From assembly GCA_025201375.1 (NCBI GenBank), contig JAIWZP010000038.1, positions 240,668 through 304,667 of the forward strand: a stretch of DNA of 64,000 nucleotides, in the 5' to 3' direction. Below the pieces are notes generated by a model, which made no database searches, was not told where the DNA came from, and saw only the letters and a list, made by a program, of their open reading frames with translations. Below, piece by piece: positions 46,592-56,733 of the stretch. The stretch is from Gongronella butleri (Eukaryota; Mucoromycota; Mucoromycetes; Mucorales; Cunninghamellaceae). The translations under genes were made by a program, and so were the position numbers. The stretch's first letter is position 1. Every line of letters starts with the position of its first letter.

Positions 46592-48794
46592 ATGACGACT
46601 ACAGAGCATATACCTCGCCTGTGGACGGGCAGCGACGGTTTTTTTGAAGTTGAAGCGACTTTTATAGGCGTTTTTCAAAAGAGCAAGGTGAAATTGCGCA
46701 AAACGACGGGCGCAGTGATAGCTGTGCCTATGACGAAGCTCTCTCAAGGGGATCTCGACTATGTTCGGCAGCACGTCGACGGCCTTGCAGACGTCTCTGT
46801 TGCCGCAACGGCTCCCGAGCCCAAAAATATTGAGGCTGTACAAGAAACACGGCAACCGACGCTGCAACAAGCACTTCCACCCACATCGCCAATACCCAAC
46901 CGGCCAATGATGCATCATCCACCCCGTCCCGCAGCCTCGCCCGTCGTCCATCAATATGGCCATCAACAGGCCCAATGGGGACCCAATTCACATCAACATC
47001 CACCACCAATGTATCAACAGCCGTATTCTCGCCCACCACCTGGTCCACCTCACCATCAGCGCCCACCACCACCGCCGGTTGCGTCGCCCCAACCCATGAA
47101 TGGCCATCCAAATGGCGCGCCACACAATCATTATGCCGCGCGCCCTGTTTATCAGCCGCGTCCTACATCTCGGCCCGTCTACCACTCCAATTTGGACACG
47201 CGCCGCCAATCCACCATGCCTTTGCCGCCCGTGCACGCGTTCCACGATGCCCCCGGCCATTCATCACAATCAAATACGCTTCCACCGTCGTACGATGCCA
47301 TTGTTGACGCCAATCCCAAGCGCCGATCCACCATTGCCATCCTGCCCAATGCCGCTAACCCACCCATGCGACCTCACACCGCCCCATACCAACCCCCCCA
47401 CTCGCACATGTCATTCCAATCGCCAAATCAGCCCGTTCGCGCCTCGACCATCGTCATGCGCGCTCCTCAGCCTTCGTTCCAACGCAAAGCCATCCAATCC
47501 CTTACACAATTGCCCAATACCATTGTTAGCCGCATTGCCCACTGGCTAGACGTACGATCACGCCATCAATTGGCCAGGACATGCCGACGTGTAAGCAAAA
47601 AAAGAAAAAGAAAGAAACAAAAATAGAGCATTGTGCTCATTTTTTTATACTTTTTTATGCTTTTTTTTCTCTCTCTCTCCCTAGATTCGCGCACTGGTGC
47701 TCCGGCGCGACGTGTGGTTCTACGTGGATTTCAACCAGGACGATCTGGACAGAATTAAGGACGATCAATTCCATCGCTTGTGTAATCAATTGCGGCGATT
47801 TCAGCTGGGGACGTCTGTGCGACATATTGTGCTAGATGGCACGCTGGTGACGGCCGTATCGATTGCATATCTTTTCAGCTCATTTCCAAATATTCGATCC
47901 TTGTCCATACGACATTGCCCACTGATGGATCATACCAAGCTAGGCAAGCTGTTGAATGATCTTGTGGGAGGTGTGCAAATGCGCGAGCTCGTCTCTTTCC
48001 GCATGGTGAACAAAAAGTCGAACAAGCGCATCCACGGTGACGACGTCAAGCAGATCCACCGGTCGCTCGAGCAATTGGCGGCGCATCCCGTAGAAATTGA
48101 TTGTCACGTGTGCGAGCAATGCAATGTCAATGCGTGTACCAAGACGCTGCAATGTATGCATTGCGGCCCGGTCCCGATCAAGCGATGTACAGCGTGTGCA
48201 CCCGTCTGCGATCATTGTCACGGCCGTGCGTGTGGCGGCATGCAATGTCAGGCGCAGCCAGCCATCATGCTTGCCTGGTACGAGTGTGGACGCCATTGCC
48301 AGATCCAGCCGCTCGTTCTGTGCACGCGTCCGTCATGCAACACCATCATTTCGTCGCGCGCCCAGCCCGGCCAACGCCGCTATGTCGAGTGCGTCAACCA
48401 TGGGCTCGTGCACGCACGCTGCAAAATCAAAAACGACAAATACGTGTCCAATATGTGCTCCGGATGCCAGTCTGTCGTATGCCCCTTGTGCGATATTCAA
48501 AAGTGCGCCACATGCCCTCAGCAATGGTGCAAAGATTGCGTCCCGGCCGCCAATTGTCATCATTGCAAGTGTATTGTCATTTCCGGTGCCGGACCCGGCG
48601 GCGCCATCACGTCCAAAACCAAAATTACCAAGCGGACTGTGTGCGGCTCGTGCCAGGTCAGATGTGGGCATTGCGACGGCGACGACACATTTTGCAAGCG
48701 CTGCCTTGGTCTGCACCAAGAGGAGTGCAAGCCCAAAAATACCAGAAAAAAGTCTAAAAAGAAAAAAGACAAGACCAAAAACAAAAAAAAGTGA
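46592..48794 (+). CDS. SHD1 domain - proline-rich - F-box - cysteine-rich protein
   Basis: Two exons (46592-47590, 47685-48794) give 702 aa. Residues about 9-62 are a SLA1 homology domain 1 (RLWTGSDGFFEVEATFIGV, then KLRKTTGAVIAVPMTKLSQG), known from actin/endocytosis adaptor Sla1. A 230-residue Pro/His/Gln-rich linker with many PPP motifs follows. An F-box-like block then straddles the intron (SLTQLPNTIVSRIAHWLDVR, then CRRIRALVLRRDVWFYVDF). The C-terminal 250 residues are cysteine-rich with repeated CXXC pairs (CEQCNVNAC, CPLCDIQKCATC, CGSCQVRCGHC), probably binding several zincs, and end in a Lys-rich tail. An E3-ligase or adaptor role is inference. The combination is unusual. Confidence 0.8.
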
Positions 48795-48834
48795 TCGCTT
48801 TATTTGATTTATATGCAATACAGTAGTTTTACAA

Positions 48835-48960
48835 CCTTTACAAGAACATCATCATACTGTACAGTACCGTACAGTACTGTACAGTACAGTATGATATGAT
48901 AGAGATTCGAGAGCTGCTTACAGTATGACACATTACTGTAAAAGCACCGTGTAAATCGTC
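48835..48960. repeat. Palindromic TACTGTA/TACAGTA cluster
   Basis: At about 48858-48898 the heptamers TACTGTA and TACAGTA overlap several times to give a near-palindromic block of some 40 bp (ACTGTACAGTACCGTACAG, then TACTGTACAGTACAGTAT). Further single copies lie at 48922 and 48936. It begins about 60 bp after the stop of the SHD1 gene. Confidence 0.8.
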
Positions 48961-51900
48961 CTAGCGGTTGTTGTCAAGCGAGAATATCAAGGTTGAATTT
49001 TTTTGTACTGCATGATAATGTTTGAAACAAGCCGTTGCGCATCGCTCGGCTTTGCCGGGCTGAGATAGTGTAAAATTACAGTATCTCTGTGCGCGTCTCT
49101 TTTTTCCACCACTTTTTTTTTAAGTTTTCAGACTGACCGAATCTCAAGTTGACGCGCCAAGGCCGAAATTGTGAATTTATGGGAGGATACCGGTATCGTC
49201 GACTTTCTCGACAACGGCCTGCTGATTTGCATGCGGTTTTCACGTCATTTCTGCAAACCAGGAGGCAAACTATCCTTGAATGAAAAAAAGTTTCCTGACG
49301 CTGAGGTCACTCTTTGGTGTGCCGTGTCGATTATCAAAATCGCGATTTATCTGCGATATCATATTCAAAGGAAGTCAGTCATCAGCCATTTTCAAATGGT
49401 GAAATTTCGGTCCTCAGATCACCTCCCATACAATAGCATGGTGAACACACGCCATTTACTGTACTAACAAAAATTCATTCAAATACTGCGGTTCATTGTC
49501 TGATTTTTGCGGGAAATGAAGTCAAATGCGCTTTCCTTTGGTTTTCAACTTAGTAAGGCAATCTCGACGAAGACTATTGTCCACAGCGCCTTGAAATGCA
49601 ATCATCAGAAAGAGCACGATCTGCTACGCTTGTGGCTAAGGGTGATCCAAGGGAAAATTGAGTTTCCGCGGATTGGCATGATTGCAAAAAGAAGCCAAGT
49701 TTTTGCGACGCGTGATTACTCGCGTTACATTCACGATACTGTATTCGCCCCCGGCCCTTATTAAATTCACGATCACAGAGCGCGTTTCGCAAATGAACGC
49801 GTTGGAGGGCCTTGATGGCGCGATTTCGCCGAGCCATTCGCATGCAAAGAAAATGATAAAATCGGTCATTGATCCTCAACGAACAGATGGATCCCTCTCG
49901 TTTTCAACATTTTCGTAGTTATTCCACCCGGGCTCTGTCGCGTGCAAGTTTTGGCAGCATTTCGAAGACTTGCTTTTTCAATTTCAGATTTGGGCTCGAC
50001 ATGGCTCATCTTTGGTATACCTGTGTTGCGTCCCCAGAGATTTTTTAGCGGACGCTAGACAATCCTGTTCAATTTCTAGCTCGCCGATTCTAGTTGAGAC
50101 GTGTTTCGAGTGGTTACAGTGTCTGCTTGACGAGTTTAAAAATGATCACGCTTGAAAATGACAATTTATTAGTTTTCTCCTGATGATCTTGTCCATCATG
50201 TCCCAAATTTGAAAGAGATGCAGGTTGTGATACTGGGATCTCAACTTTATTGGGCCGCTCTTTCGAAATTGGGCCAGCGTGCCTGGAATTGAGTCAAGTG
50301 CTGCCAATTTGAGCCATGAGCTGCAAAAAGCGTGTGATTGATCGCCGTCGCTTTGAAGGCGAAAGGTTCGAAAATATAAATGTACCGGCTATCAGTGTTC
50401 ATCGGCGCGCCTCACAATTATTTTGAGCGCGCAAATTAAAAATGAGGCATACCTGTGCGCGAAAGCAAAGAAAATCCAGGCAATCCTACATTTGTTCTTG
50501 ACAATAAATGGCTCATTATGATGTAGAAAACCGAGCTCTTTCGAATGAGCCATTGCTCGAGCGTCTACGTTGCCAGCAGTGTCGAGAAAATAGTGATTTT
50601 TGACAAGGGTACACTCAAGATGGCCAAAATGGGAAAATCAAAGCGCTCCAAATGCTTTCCTATTTCGTTTGACCCATGACAGGGTACAAAGAAAAACGAA
50701 CGATCACGGTGTCAGCGACCGACGTCGGCACGGCCATTGGGCTGTAAAAGTCGACTGTTTTTGAAAAGGTCTCGTTTTGGTGCAAGGCAGCAAGGACGGA
50801 GTTGGCGAAAACGCGTCGCAGTGTCCGCAAAATTGATTCCGCAGCGAGAACACGACACGACGCGTGTATCCGTCATGGAGATCGTAAGGGATTTGCAATT
50901 TTATTTGTTTTAGGTAGTAAAGTTCGTTCTAAGCTCTCTCGTGCCCGCCGAGGTTACAATGCATGACAGATGGTGGGATGGCAAGATGGTGCCGCATACA
51001 CGCTGTTAATCTTGCAAAGTGTGAAAAACACGCGTGTTGCTCCGTTTTTGTCGTGCCTCACAGGCTCAGGCAAGGTGACATGAACTCTCGGGTCACCAGA
51101 GGCTGGAAAAGGGTGGCAGTGCGCGTAACTCAAGTTTTAACCCTGATGGAGCCCGGCTAACAAGGCTGCCTCCCCTGCCTTTTTTTTTTTTTTTTTTTTG
51201 GTCGTTTGGGCTGCCTTTTCTTTCACATTCTGGTGCAACACAGCTTTTTTATGCGGCTCTCAGGGAGCACTCTCAACTCAAAAAAAAAAAAAAAAAGCAA
51301 AAGAGGCAGCACGACACCAAGTCCCAATAAACCTCTTTTTCGGCGCCAAATCCTGTCCTGTCCCTTATTTTCCTTGGATCAACGGGGACCACTGCATGAA
51401 TCAAATGCACTCGCCTCACAGCAGAATTGAAAACTGCTTTTGGATTATTTCTAAGCGGCTCGTGCGAGTCGCGACTCTCTTTTTGTTTCCCGGTGGTGAT
51501 TGAAAATGTACTTTTGCAGCAGCCGTACGTTCCCCCGGCGGCAAATCAAGTCAGTAATGATCATGAATGACTGGATCTCTCTCAGCCCGCCAATGCCAGT
51601 AACACGACCAATTCGGCGTCCGACTGCGCCTGGTAAAGAGCATGATCGCACAACAGGCACGCTTCTACAGTAATTGCGATTGACGCGTGCCGCTGGTTGT
51701 TTTTTTTAAAAAAAAAAAATGATGATATCCTTCATTTGTCGCTCGTTTTTTATTTTTAATGCGCGTCGACAGCAAAGAAATGGGGAAACCTATTGTTCGG
51801 TGGACGTTGAAAAGCTTATTCCACATCTCAATGATTCAGGGGATGGATGACCTGGTGTTTTTTTTATTATCTTTGGTGTGAGTTGCCATTGATTTTACCT

Positions 51901-52230
51901 TTTTTACTTTAGCTTACAGCTTGCGACAGTGTTTATCATAAGGAAAAGCGACAATGGACGGATTCACGTGCCAGATATCGTTATTTGTTGATACATTTTA
52001 AGCAGGGCTCAAAGTTGCCATTTTACGCGGCATGGGCGAGAATTTTACTAAAAAAGTGTTTTTTTTTTCGCTTTACGATATCACACAAGCGTGATGCAAC
52101 CCCAACATTGCAATTGGAAAGGGAAAACACAAAATACTCTCATTTAAACCGAGTTTGTCTCTAAAAGACATGTGGACATTGAGAATGCTAGTTTAATGAC
52201 TTTTGGGCAAACTAATTTTTTTCCTTGCCA
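48961..52230. other. Gene-poor island with repeat remnants
   Basis: 49840-50010 resembles family 1 copy A in direct orientation (GGTCATTGATCCTCAACGAA, CAGATGGATCCCTCTCG, TTCAATTTCAGATTTGGGCT). 49590-49630 (CATCAGAAAGAGCACGATCT) resembles 7418-7455. T and A runs occur at 51180-51200 and 51279-51295. A frame at 50963-51160 is open but unconvincing. No gene is called. Confidence 0.4.
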
Positions 52231-52239
52231 AAAACACAC

Positions 52240-53010
52240 GGCAATGTACCAAAAGTGACAAGCCAGAAACATCCAATGGGTCTCAATTTGAAGCTGTTTA
52301 CAGCCAAGCGGGCGCGCCACGCATAAATCAAAAAAATCAGCCGTGATGATCTCGAAAAGCAAAATCCAAAAATGAGGTCTCCAGAATTTGACCAAACTCT
52401 CGCACAAGACACATTGCATGACAAAACGACGAAAAAATGGCAAGAAAGAGGCAATCCATTTGTGGAGTCTCGAGCAATGAACGATTTTCGATTTATTTCA
52501 AACGCGAATTGCTTGGGAAAAACACGTCCATAGATCCACGCCGACACATTCAATAGCAAGACAGATGCCAGTTGCATATATTTGATAGGTAACAGACGCG
52601 TGCAACTTGACATCTGACGCGGTTTATCACGCGCTGAAATACGTTATGATTTTGAAACCGTGTCATACACGCTAAAAAATCACTTTATTCAATGATCACC
52701 AATATTCACATACGCAGCAAGCCATTCTCTTTCTGATGATGCGTGTTTCATCAAAATACTCGCACTTTTCGTCGAGATGGTCTTGGGCCGAAAAAAGACC
52801 AAAATCGCATTTTACGCAGAAACCAGTCGGTGAGCCCATGGATTTTAGTTGATTTTCGTCCGTGAAGTATGCGCACCATATGGTTGAATGGCGCGGCGAT
52901 CCGACGTCCTAAATGTCTCAGTTTTCAAATCCTCGACTGCACCCCTTGGAAAATAGGTGATTTCAAAATGTCGTCTTTGCACGCAATCTAGTGATCTTTG
53001 ATTTCCGGTC
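52240..53010 (-). repeat. Dispersed repeat, family 1, copy B
   Basis: Same orientation as copy C (60105-60800) and inverted relative to copy A. Shared with C: GAGCAATnnnCGATTTTCGAT, GCGAATTGCnnGGGnAAA, ACAGACGCGTG, GATCACCnATATTnnCATACGC, AGCnAGCCAT, TGATGCGTGTTTCATCAA, CACCATATGGT, GGCGCGGnGATCnGACG and CCnCTTGGAAAAT. It lies 3.7 kb left of the Fanzor start. Confidence 0.65.
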
Positions 53011-53520
53011 TCCTGGCTGCTAATTGTCCTCGCACCCCTTCCAAAAAATAGGGCGACCTTCGACAATTAGCCTATAGGCGACCCATCTCCCTCATCAACA
53101 TGCACGCCAAAGACTTCTTGAGCATGCTGATCACTCGATGGGTGTGCGTTTTCACGGATTTAATCTATCCGTTGCCATTCGGCGTTGTCCGACCAGAGAA
53201 AAATAAGAGCTGATTTGCAAGGCCAACATTTGTTTTGTTATATACAGAAAAATGAAAGCCATAGAGTTGGAATGACAGGAAAAAAATGCGAGTCAAGCAG
53301 AAGATGCGCAAGGCAAAAGGTCTGAGAGGAGAAAAACGTTGCTTGATAGCCCCAAAGTGCAGAAAAACAATTGCCAAGCATTGTCGACGAGCGGGCAATG
53401 CTCTTGGCAGCGACGCCATCAATGTGATGGTCGTCTGCGACGGATGTCTTGCTTGGCAGAGTTTATTTCAAACTAACGATAGTGAGGTAGGGGAAAGCGA
53501 AACAATAAGAAACAGCAAAT
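53011..53520. other. Spacer, no confident gene
   Basis: A plus-strand frame at 53286-53564 (MRVKQKMRKAKGLRGEKRCL; VVCDGCLAW) is basic with CXXC-like cysteines, but it overlaps the modelled end of the minus-strand Q-rich gene and is not called. Confidence 0.3.
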
Positions 53521-54302
53521 CAATTGTGATCTTGCTGTGGGGCGTTGATGGGGTTCTCGCTTGAGATGAGCCATTGATTCATCTGACAGAATTGCGAATT
53601 TAGTAAAATGAGACATCGAGGGCCTATTGTATCCATTGCAACGGGCTTACCAATAATTGATGCTTCTGAAATTTGCAAATGGACAATTGTATTCCAAAAA
53701 AAAGAGATTACTATATGACACTGGCTGCTTTGCCGTCCAGAGCGGTTGCCTTTGACCCTATTTTGAATTGCTTACTTCATTTAGAGATAATCTGGCGTAC
53801 CGGGGATGTCGCTTTCGTCTTTCGTGTTCACGCTGATAGGGAAAAATTAATTTTTTTCGCCATGACGGTCGACTTTGTGTCATACCTTCATAAATTCACG
53901 GCATTGTGTCGTTGATTGCCCCATGGTCACTGGCCGGAACTCAGCAAGTTCCTCCTGCGGCGGCTGTTCAGGCTGTTGTGGCGGCTGTTGTGGCTGTTCA
54001 ATCTGTTGTTGCGGCTGTTGCGGCTGTTCGGTCTGATGTGGTGGCTGTTGTTGCAGCTGTTGCGGCTGTTCAGACTGTTGCGGCTGTTCAGGCTGTTGTG
54101 GCCGCTGTTCAGGCTGTTGTGGCTGCTGTTCAGGCTGTTGTGGTTGCTGTTCAGGCTGTTGTGGCTGCTGTCGCGGCTGTCGCGGCTGTTGTGGCGGCTG
54201 TTGCGGCTGTCGCGGCTGTTGTGGCGGCTGTTGCGGCCGCTGCGCGTGTCGTCTGCCAGTTGATAAATTAATACGCCGGCGACGCGGTTGATGAGGCTCC
54301 AT
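53521..54302 (-). CDS. Q/P-rich basic protein, paralog of the gene at 62.0 kb
   Basis: Exon 1 (about 53887-54302) encodes MEPHQPRRRRINLSTGRRHA followed by about 90 residues of Gln/Pro repeats, then EELAEFRPVTMGQSTTQ, ending at a good donor (AAG|GTATGA). Two small downstream exons are proposed: about 15 bp after TTTGCAAATTTCAG, and MNQWLISSENPINAPQQDHN after TTCTGTCAG, ending at a TGA at 53521-53523. The N-terminal RRRInLSTGRRH motif matches RRRISLSTGRRH of the gene at 62037. A 17-bp upstream element is also shared. The exon 1 call is good; the later exons are tentative. It is probably a nuclear, nucleic-acid-binding protein (inference from basic plus Q-rich composition). Confidence 0.5.
53935..54240 (-). 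repeat. Imperfect GGCTGTTGT repeat (Q/P codons)
   Basis: About 30 imperfect units of 9-12 bp on the plus strand (GGCTGTTGCGGCTGTTC and variants), read on the minus strand as CAGCAGCCG-type codons. It lies inside the Q/P-rich gene. Confidence 0.85.
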
Positions 54303-54385
54303 GAGAGAAAGGGTAGTAAACAGAGAAAACGACAGAAGAAAGAGCGAGCAACAAGGAGCAGAGCGACGCGTAACTTAATAATAAA

Positions 54386-54402
54386 TTGTGTCAGATTTCG
54401 TC
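54386..54402 (-). promoter_or_regulatory. 17-bp element shared by the two Q-rich genes
   Basis: Minus-strand GACGAAATCTGACACAA, 84 bp before the ATG. The same 17-mer with one change (A for G) lies 92 bp before the ATG at 62037. It could be a promoter element or leftover homology between duplicated upstream regions. Confidence 0.45.
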
Positions 54403-55179
54403 ATTTTCTTTTTCGGGTGCTGGTCTTTTTTTTTTTTTTTTTTTTTTGGTGCAAAGCCAGGTGTATTTGTGTGCAAAAATCGAAAACGGAAAAATCGTGC
54501 TTTTGTCCTTGTCATACACCTTTTTTTTCGTTCCTTTTTGTTTCCAATTCCTTTTATCTCCTTTGGCCACTGCGCAATTCCCTAACCACCATCTGCGCAT
54601 TGCTTGTGGCTTCCAAACAAATGTTCTCTCAAGTCTCTAGCTTGTCTGGTTGTCGAGCAATGATCGCTTTTGTCTTTTGCCGCCTTCTGCTTTGTTGCTG
54701 GGCGTTGTTGACTCAATTCAACCCCGCTTGTGGCTGTACAAATATAAGACCCCGCTAAGTTCCTTTTTCTTCCTTTTTTTTTTTTATCATACACTCTCCA
54801 CACCAGTTCGTCTCCCGTCTGTCCCCCCGCTGTGCTGTGCTTGCAATATAATCGCTGTTTGTCCAACTAAACCAGATCGTCAATATCCATGCTACCCATG
54901 CCAATGCGCAAAAATGAAAAAAAGAAAGGTAGGTGTGCTTGTCAGGCTGGACCTTGGCAATACACGTTCAGGACAATGCAGCCCTTTTTCGTGGAGATAG
55001 TGTAGCCTTGCAATGATTTTTTTTTTTTTTTTTGCATGAAAAAGGTACTATTGTAGTTTATTTCACAACAATGGTAAGGGGAGCAACTGGGGGATGGGCG
55101 ACACGACGCAAAAAAAAAAAAGGATGAAATGTGCACGCTTATGTCAGGGACGAATGGCGGATCCTGGAAATTTGCACCA
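54403..55179. other. Spacer between Q-rich gene and 287-aa gene
   Basis: Contains T runs at 54427-54447 and 55017-55033 and a possible TATA-like ACAAATATAAGA at 54736-54747. An ATG at 54889 (MLPMPMRKNEKK) leads into a donor-like GTAGGT, but no downstream exon was found. Confidence 0.35.
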
Positions 55180-56043
55180 CTATTCAGCTGTATCCATGAG
55201 CAATGCCATTTCATCGAAGATTTCGTCCCGGATTTGACCAAAAACGTGATTCCAGCAGTGTAGAGTCATCTGTTTCATCTGGAGGCGGCTCAATCGATGG
55301 CGTTTCACGGCAGCAGCGATACCAGCATATCCGCCATGAAGTTCAAGCGCGCGTCTCTTGGCCTCGGACTCCTTCATCTTGAAAATGGTCGCATCGCTGC
55401 CGGGATATTGACGGCAAGGTCTGACACGGATGCGTGCTGGATTGCTTTGATCGTGATAAATTTGCGCCATTTCTTGTTGGTTGATTTGAAAAGCCAACTT
55501 GTCAGCAATCTCGTTGCTCGACATAAAGGAGGATTTCGGCAGCCCAAGCGGCTTCAGACGCTCGTTTCGTGTCATGTTCAGGCGGCAGGCATGGCAAAGA
55601 TACTCCTCGTCACCGTTCTCGTACGCGACGTTGATGACGCCACGATGATGGGGCACATGGACACAGTGAATTTGGCGCCGCGCGCCAAAAATGTCAAAGA
55701 TGCGGTCGATGGTGCCGTCGCCTTGTTCGTTTTGTTGATTGTCGGCTGCCTGCTCAGGTAGCTCCTCATCCGTCATGTCGCAGCATCTGTTGCATACACC
55801 AAACACGCGAAGCAGAAAATTGACCTGCCAGAGGGTCGTCTTATTGAGATTCGCCTGGTCATTGGGGTTGTCAGGGTCGTGGAACGTCAGCACGTGCGCG
55901 CCCGTCAGCAAATGCGGATATCGGTCCAACACACGCTGTTGCAAGAGCACCTGGACCTCGTTTTGCAGACGATGCGCATCGTTGCTTAAAATAGCAAGCA
56001 TCGTGCTGAGAGTAGGCCCAGCTCGACGATGTTCGTAATCCAT
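55180..56043 (-). CDS. 287-aa Cys-containing protein, divergent from the Fanzor, unrecognised
   Basis: A single-exon protein starting MDYEHRRAGPTLSTM. Cysteines occur as CNRCC (about residue 84), IHCVHVPHHRG, and EEYLCHACRLN, so a treble-clef or zinc-ribbon-like site made of C/C...C..H/H...C..C is plausible. The C-terminal half is helical and basic (ESEAKRRALELHGGYAGIAA, VKRHRLSRLQMKQM), which could be a DNA-binding region, and ends in an acidic amphipathic helix. It shares a 690-bp divergent intergenic region with the Fanzor gene. I do not recognise the family. Its high-quality open frame and codon use argue it is real. A role linked to the Fanzor rests only on position. Confidence 0.7.
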   Translation of the reverse strand: MDYEHRRAGPTLSTMLAILSNDAHRLQNEVQVLLQQRVLDRYPHLLTGAHVLTFHDPDNPNDQANLNKTTLWQVNFLLRVFGVCNRCCDMTDEELPEQAADNQQNEQGDGTIDRIFDIFGARRQIHCVHVPHHRGVINVAYENGDEEYLCHACRLNMTRNERLKPLGLPKSSFMSSNEIADKLAFQINQQEMAQIYHDQSNPARIRVRPCRQYPGSDATIFKMKESEAKRRALELHGGYAGIAAAVKRHRLSRLQMKQMTLHCWNHVFGQIRDEIFDEMALLMDTAE

Positions 56044-56733
56044 TGCTGGTTTGAAAAAAAAGAGGTGGAAATAAAAGTAGACGAAAAGGCAAGGAACAAA
56101 GAGAAAAGTGGGAGATCTCTCTTTAAAGGCTCATTATTGTTGCTATTTGTACCTCCCTGATGCTGCGTCATCATCTCTGTTTCTCGTGGCACTGCCTACC
56201 CCATTGGATCATGCGAAGGGATGTGAGACACCCAAGTGGCTGATGGATGTGGTCAGAGAAAAAAAGTGCTTGGCTTTCATCGACCCATGCGTGACTCGTG
56301 CCAGTCAGGTTTTTTTTTCTTGTCGATGATGGCGCGTCATCCGGATGTAGCTCTTTTGTACGCGTCTCCATCTGTTGACACTTTTTTTTGTGGTCTGCTT
56401 CGCCCCCCTGTTTTTTTTTCGCGAGATAGCATCCATTGGCGTGTACAAGCTGTTGGACACGCGTCTTTTGTGTAACACACCACACGTTTTTTTCTTGTAC
56501 TTCCTTACGCATCATGCAAAGTCGACTGGACGCGTTTTTGTATATTTTATGCTCGGACCACACAAATCTCAGTGTCACCTTGTTGCAGGCACGCCCTTGC
56601 TGTGATACTCATTGAATCAACCTTTTTTTTTTTATCAATGTCTTCTAAGCTCATAAGTTTCAGCAATCACCATTTCTTTTATTTGCCCTTCTTTTCCTCG
56701 ATTTTTATCGTACTTTTTTGTTTCTCACTCACA
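56044..56733. promoter_or_regulatory. Divergent intergenic region of Fanzor and 287-aa gene
   Basis: 690 bp with several T runs, an ACGCGT at about 56459 and another at 56531, and a pyrimidine-rich leader (CCCTTCTTTTCCTCGATTTT) directly before the Fanzor ATG. The Fanzor frame stays open upstream to 56572, but that stretch reads as F/S-rich leader. Confidence 0.45.

Noticed and set aside
53286..53564. Plus-strand 92-codon frame with Lys/Arg and CXXC-like cysteines
   Set aside because: It overlaps the proposed end of the minus-strand Q-rich gene, has no splice or promoter support and no recognised motif.
53906..54271. Plus-strand frames of A/V or L/W repeats opposite the Q/P gene
   Set aside because: Pure reading-frame shadows of the GGCTGTTGT repeat; no start context and no domain.
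56572..56733. Fanzor start at an upstream ATG giving a hydrophobic N-terminus
   Set aside because: The extra 54 residues are F/S/L-rich leader translation; a membrane segment is not expected on a nuclear nuclease.
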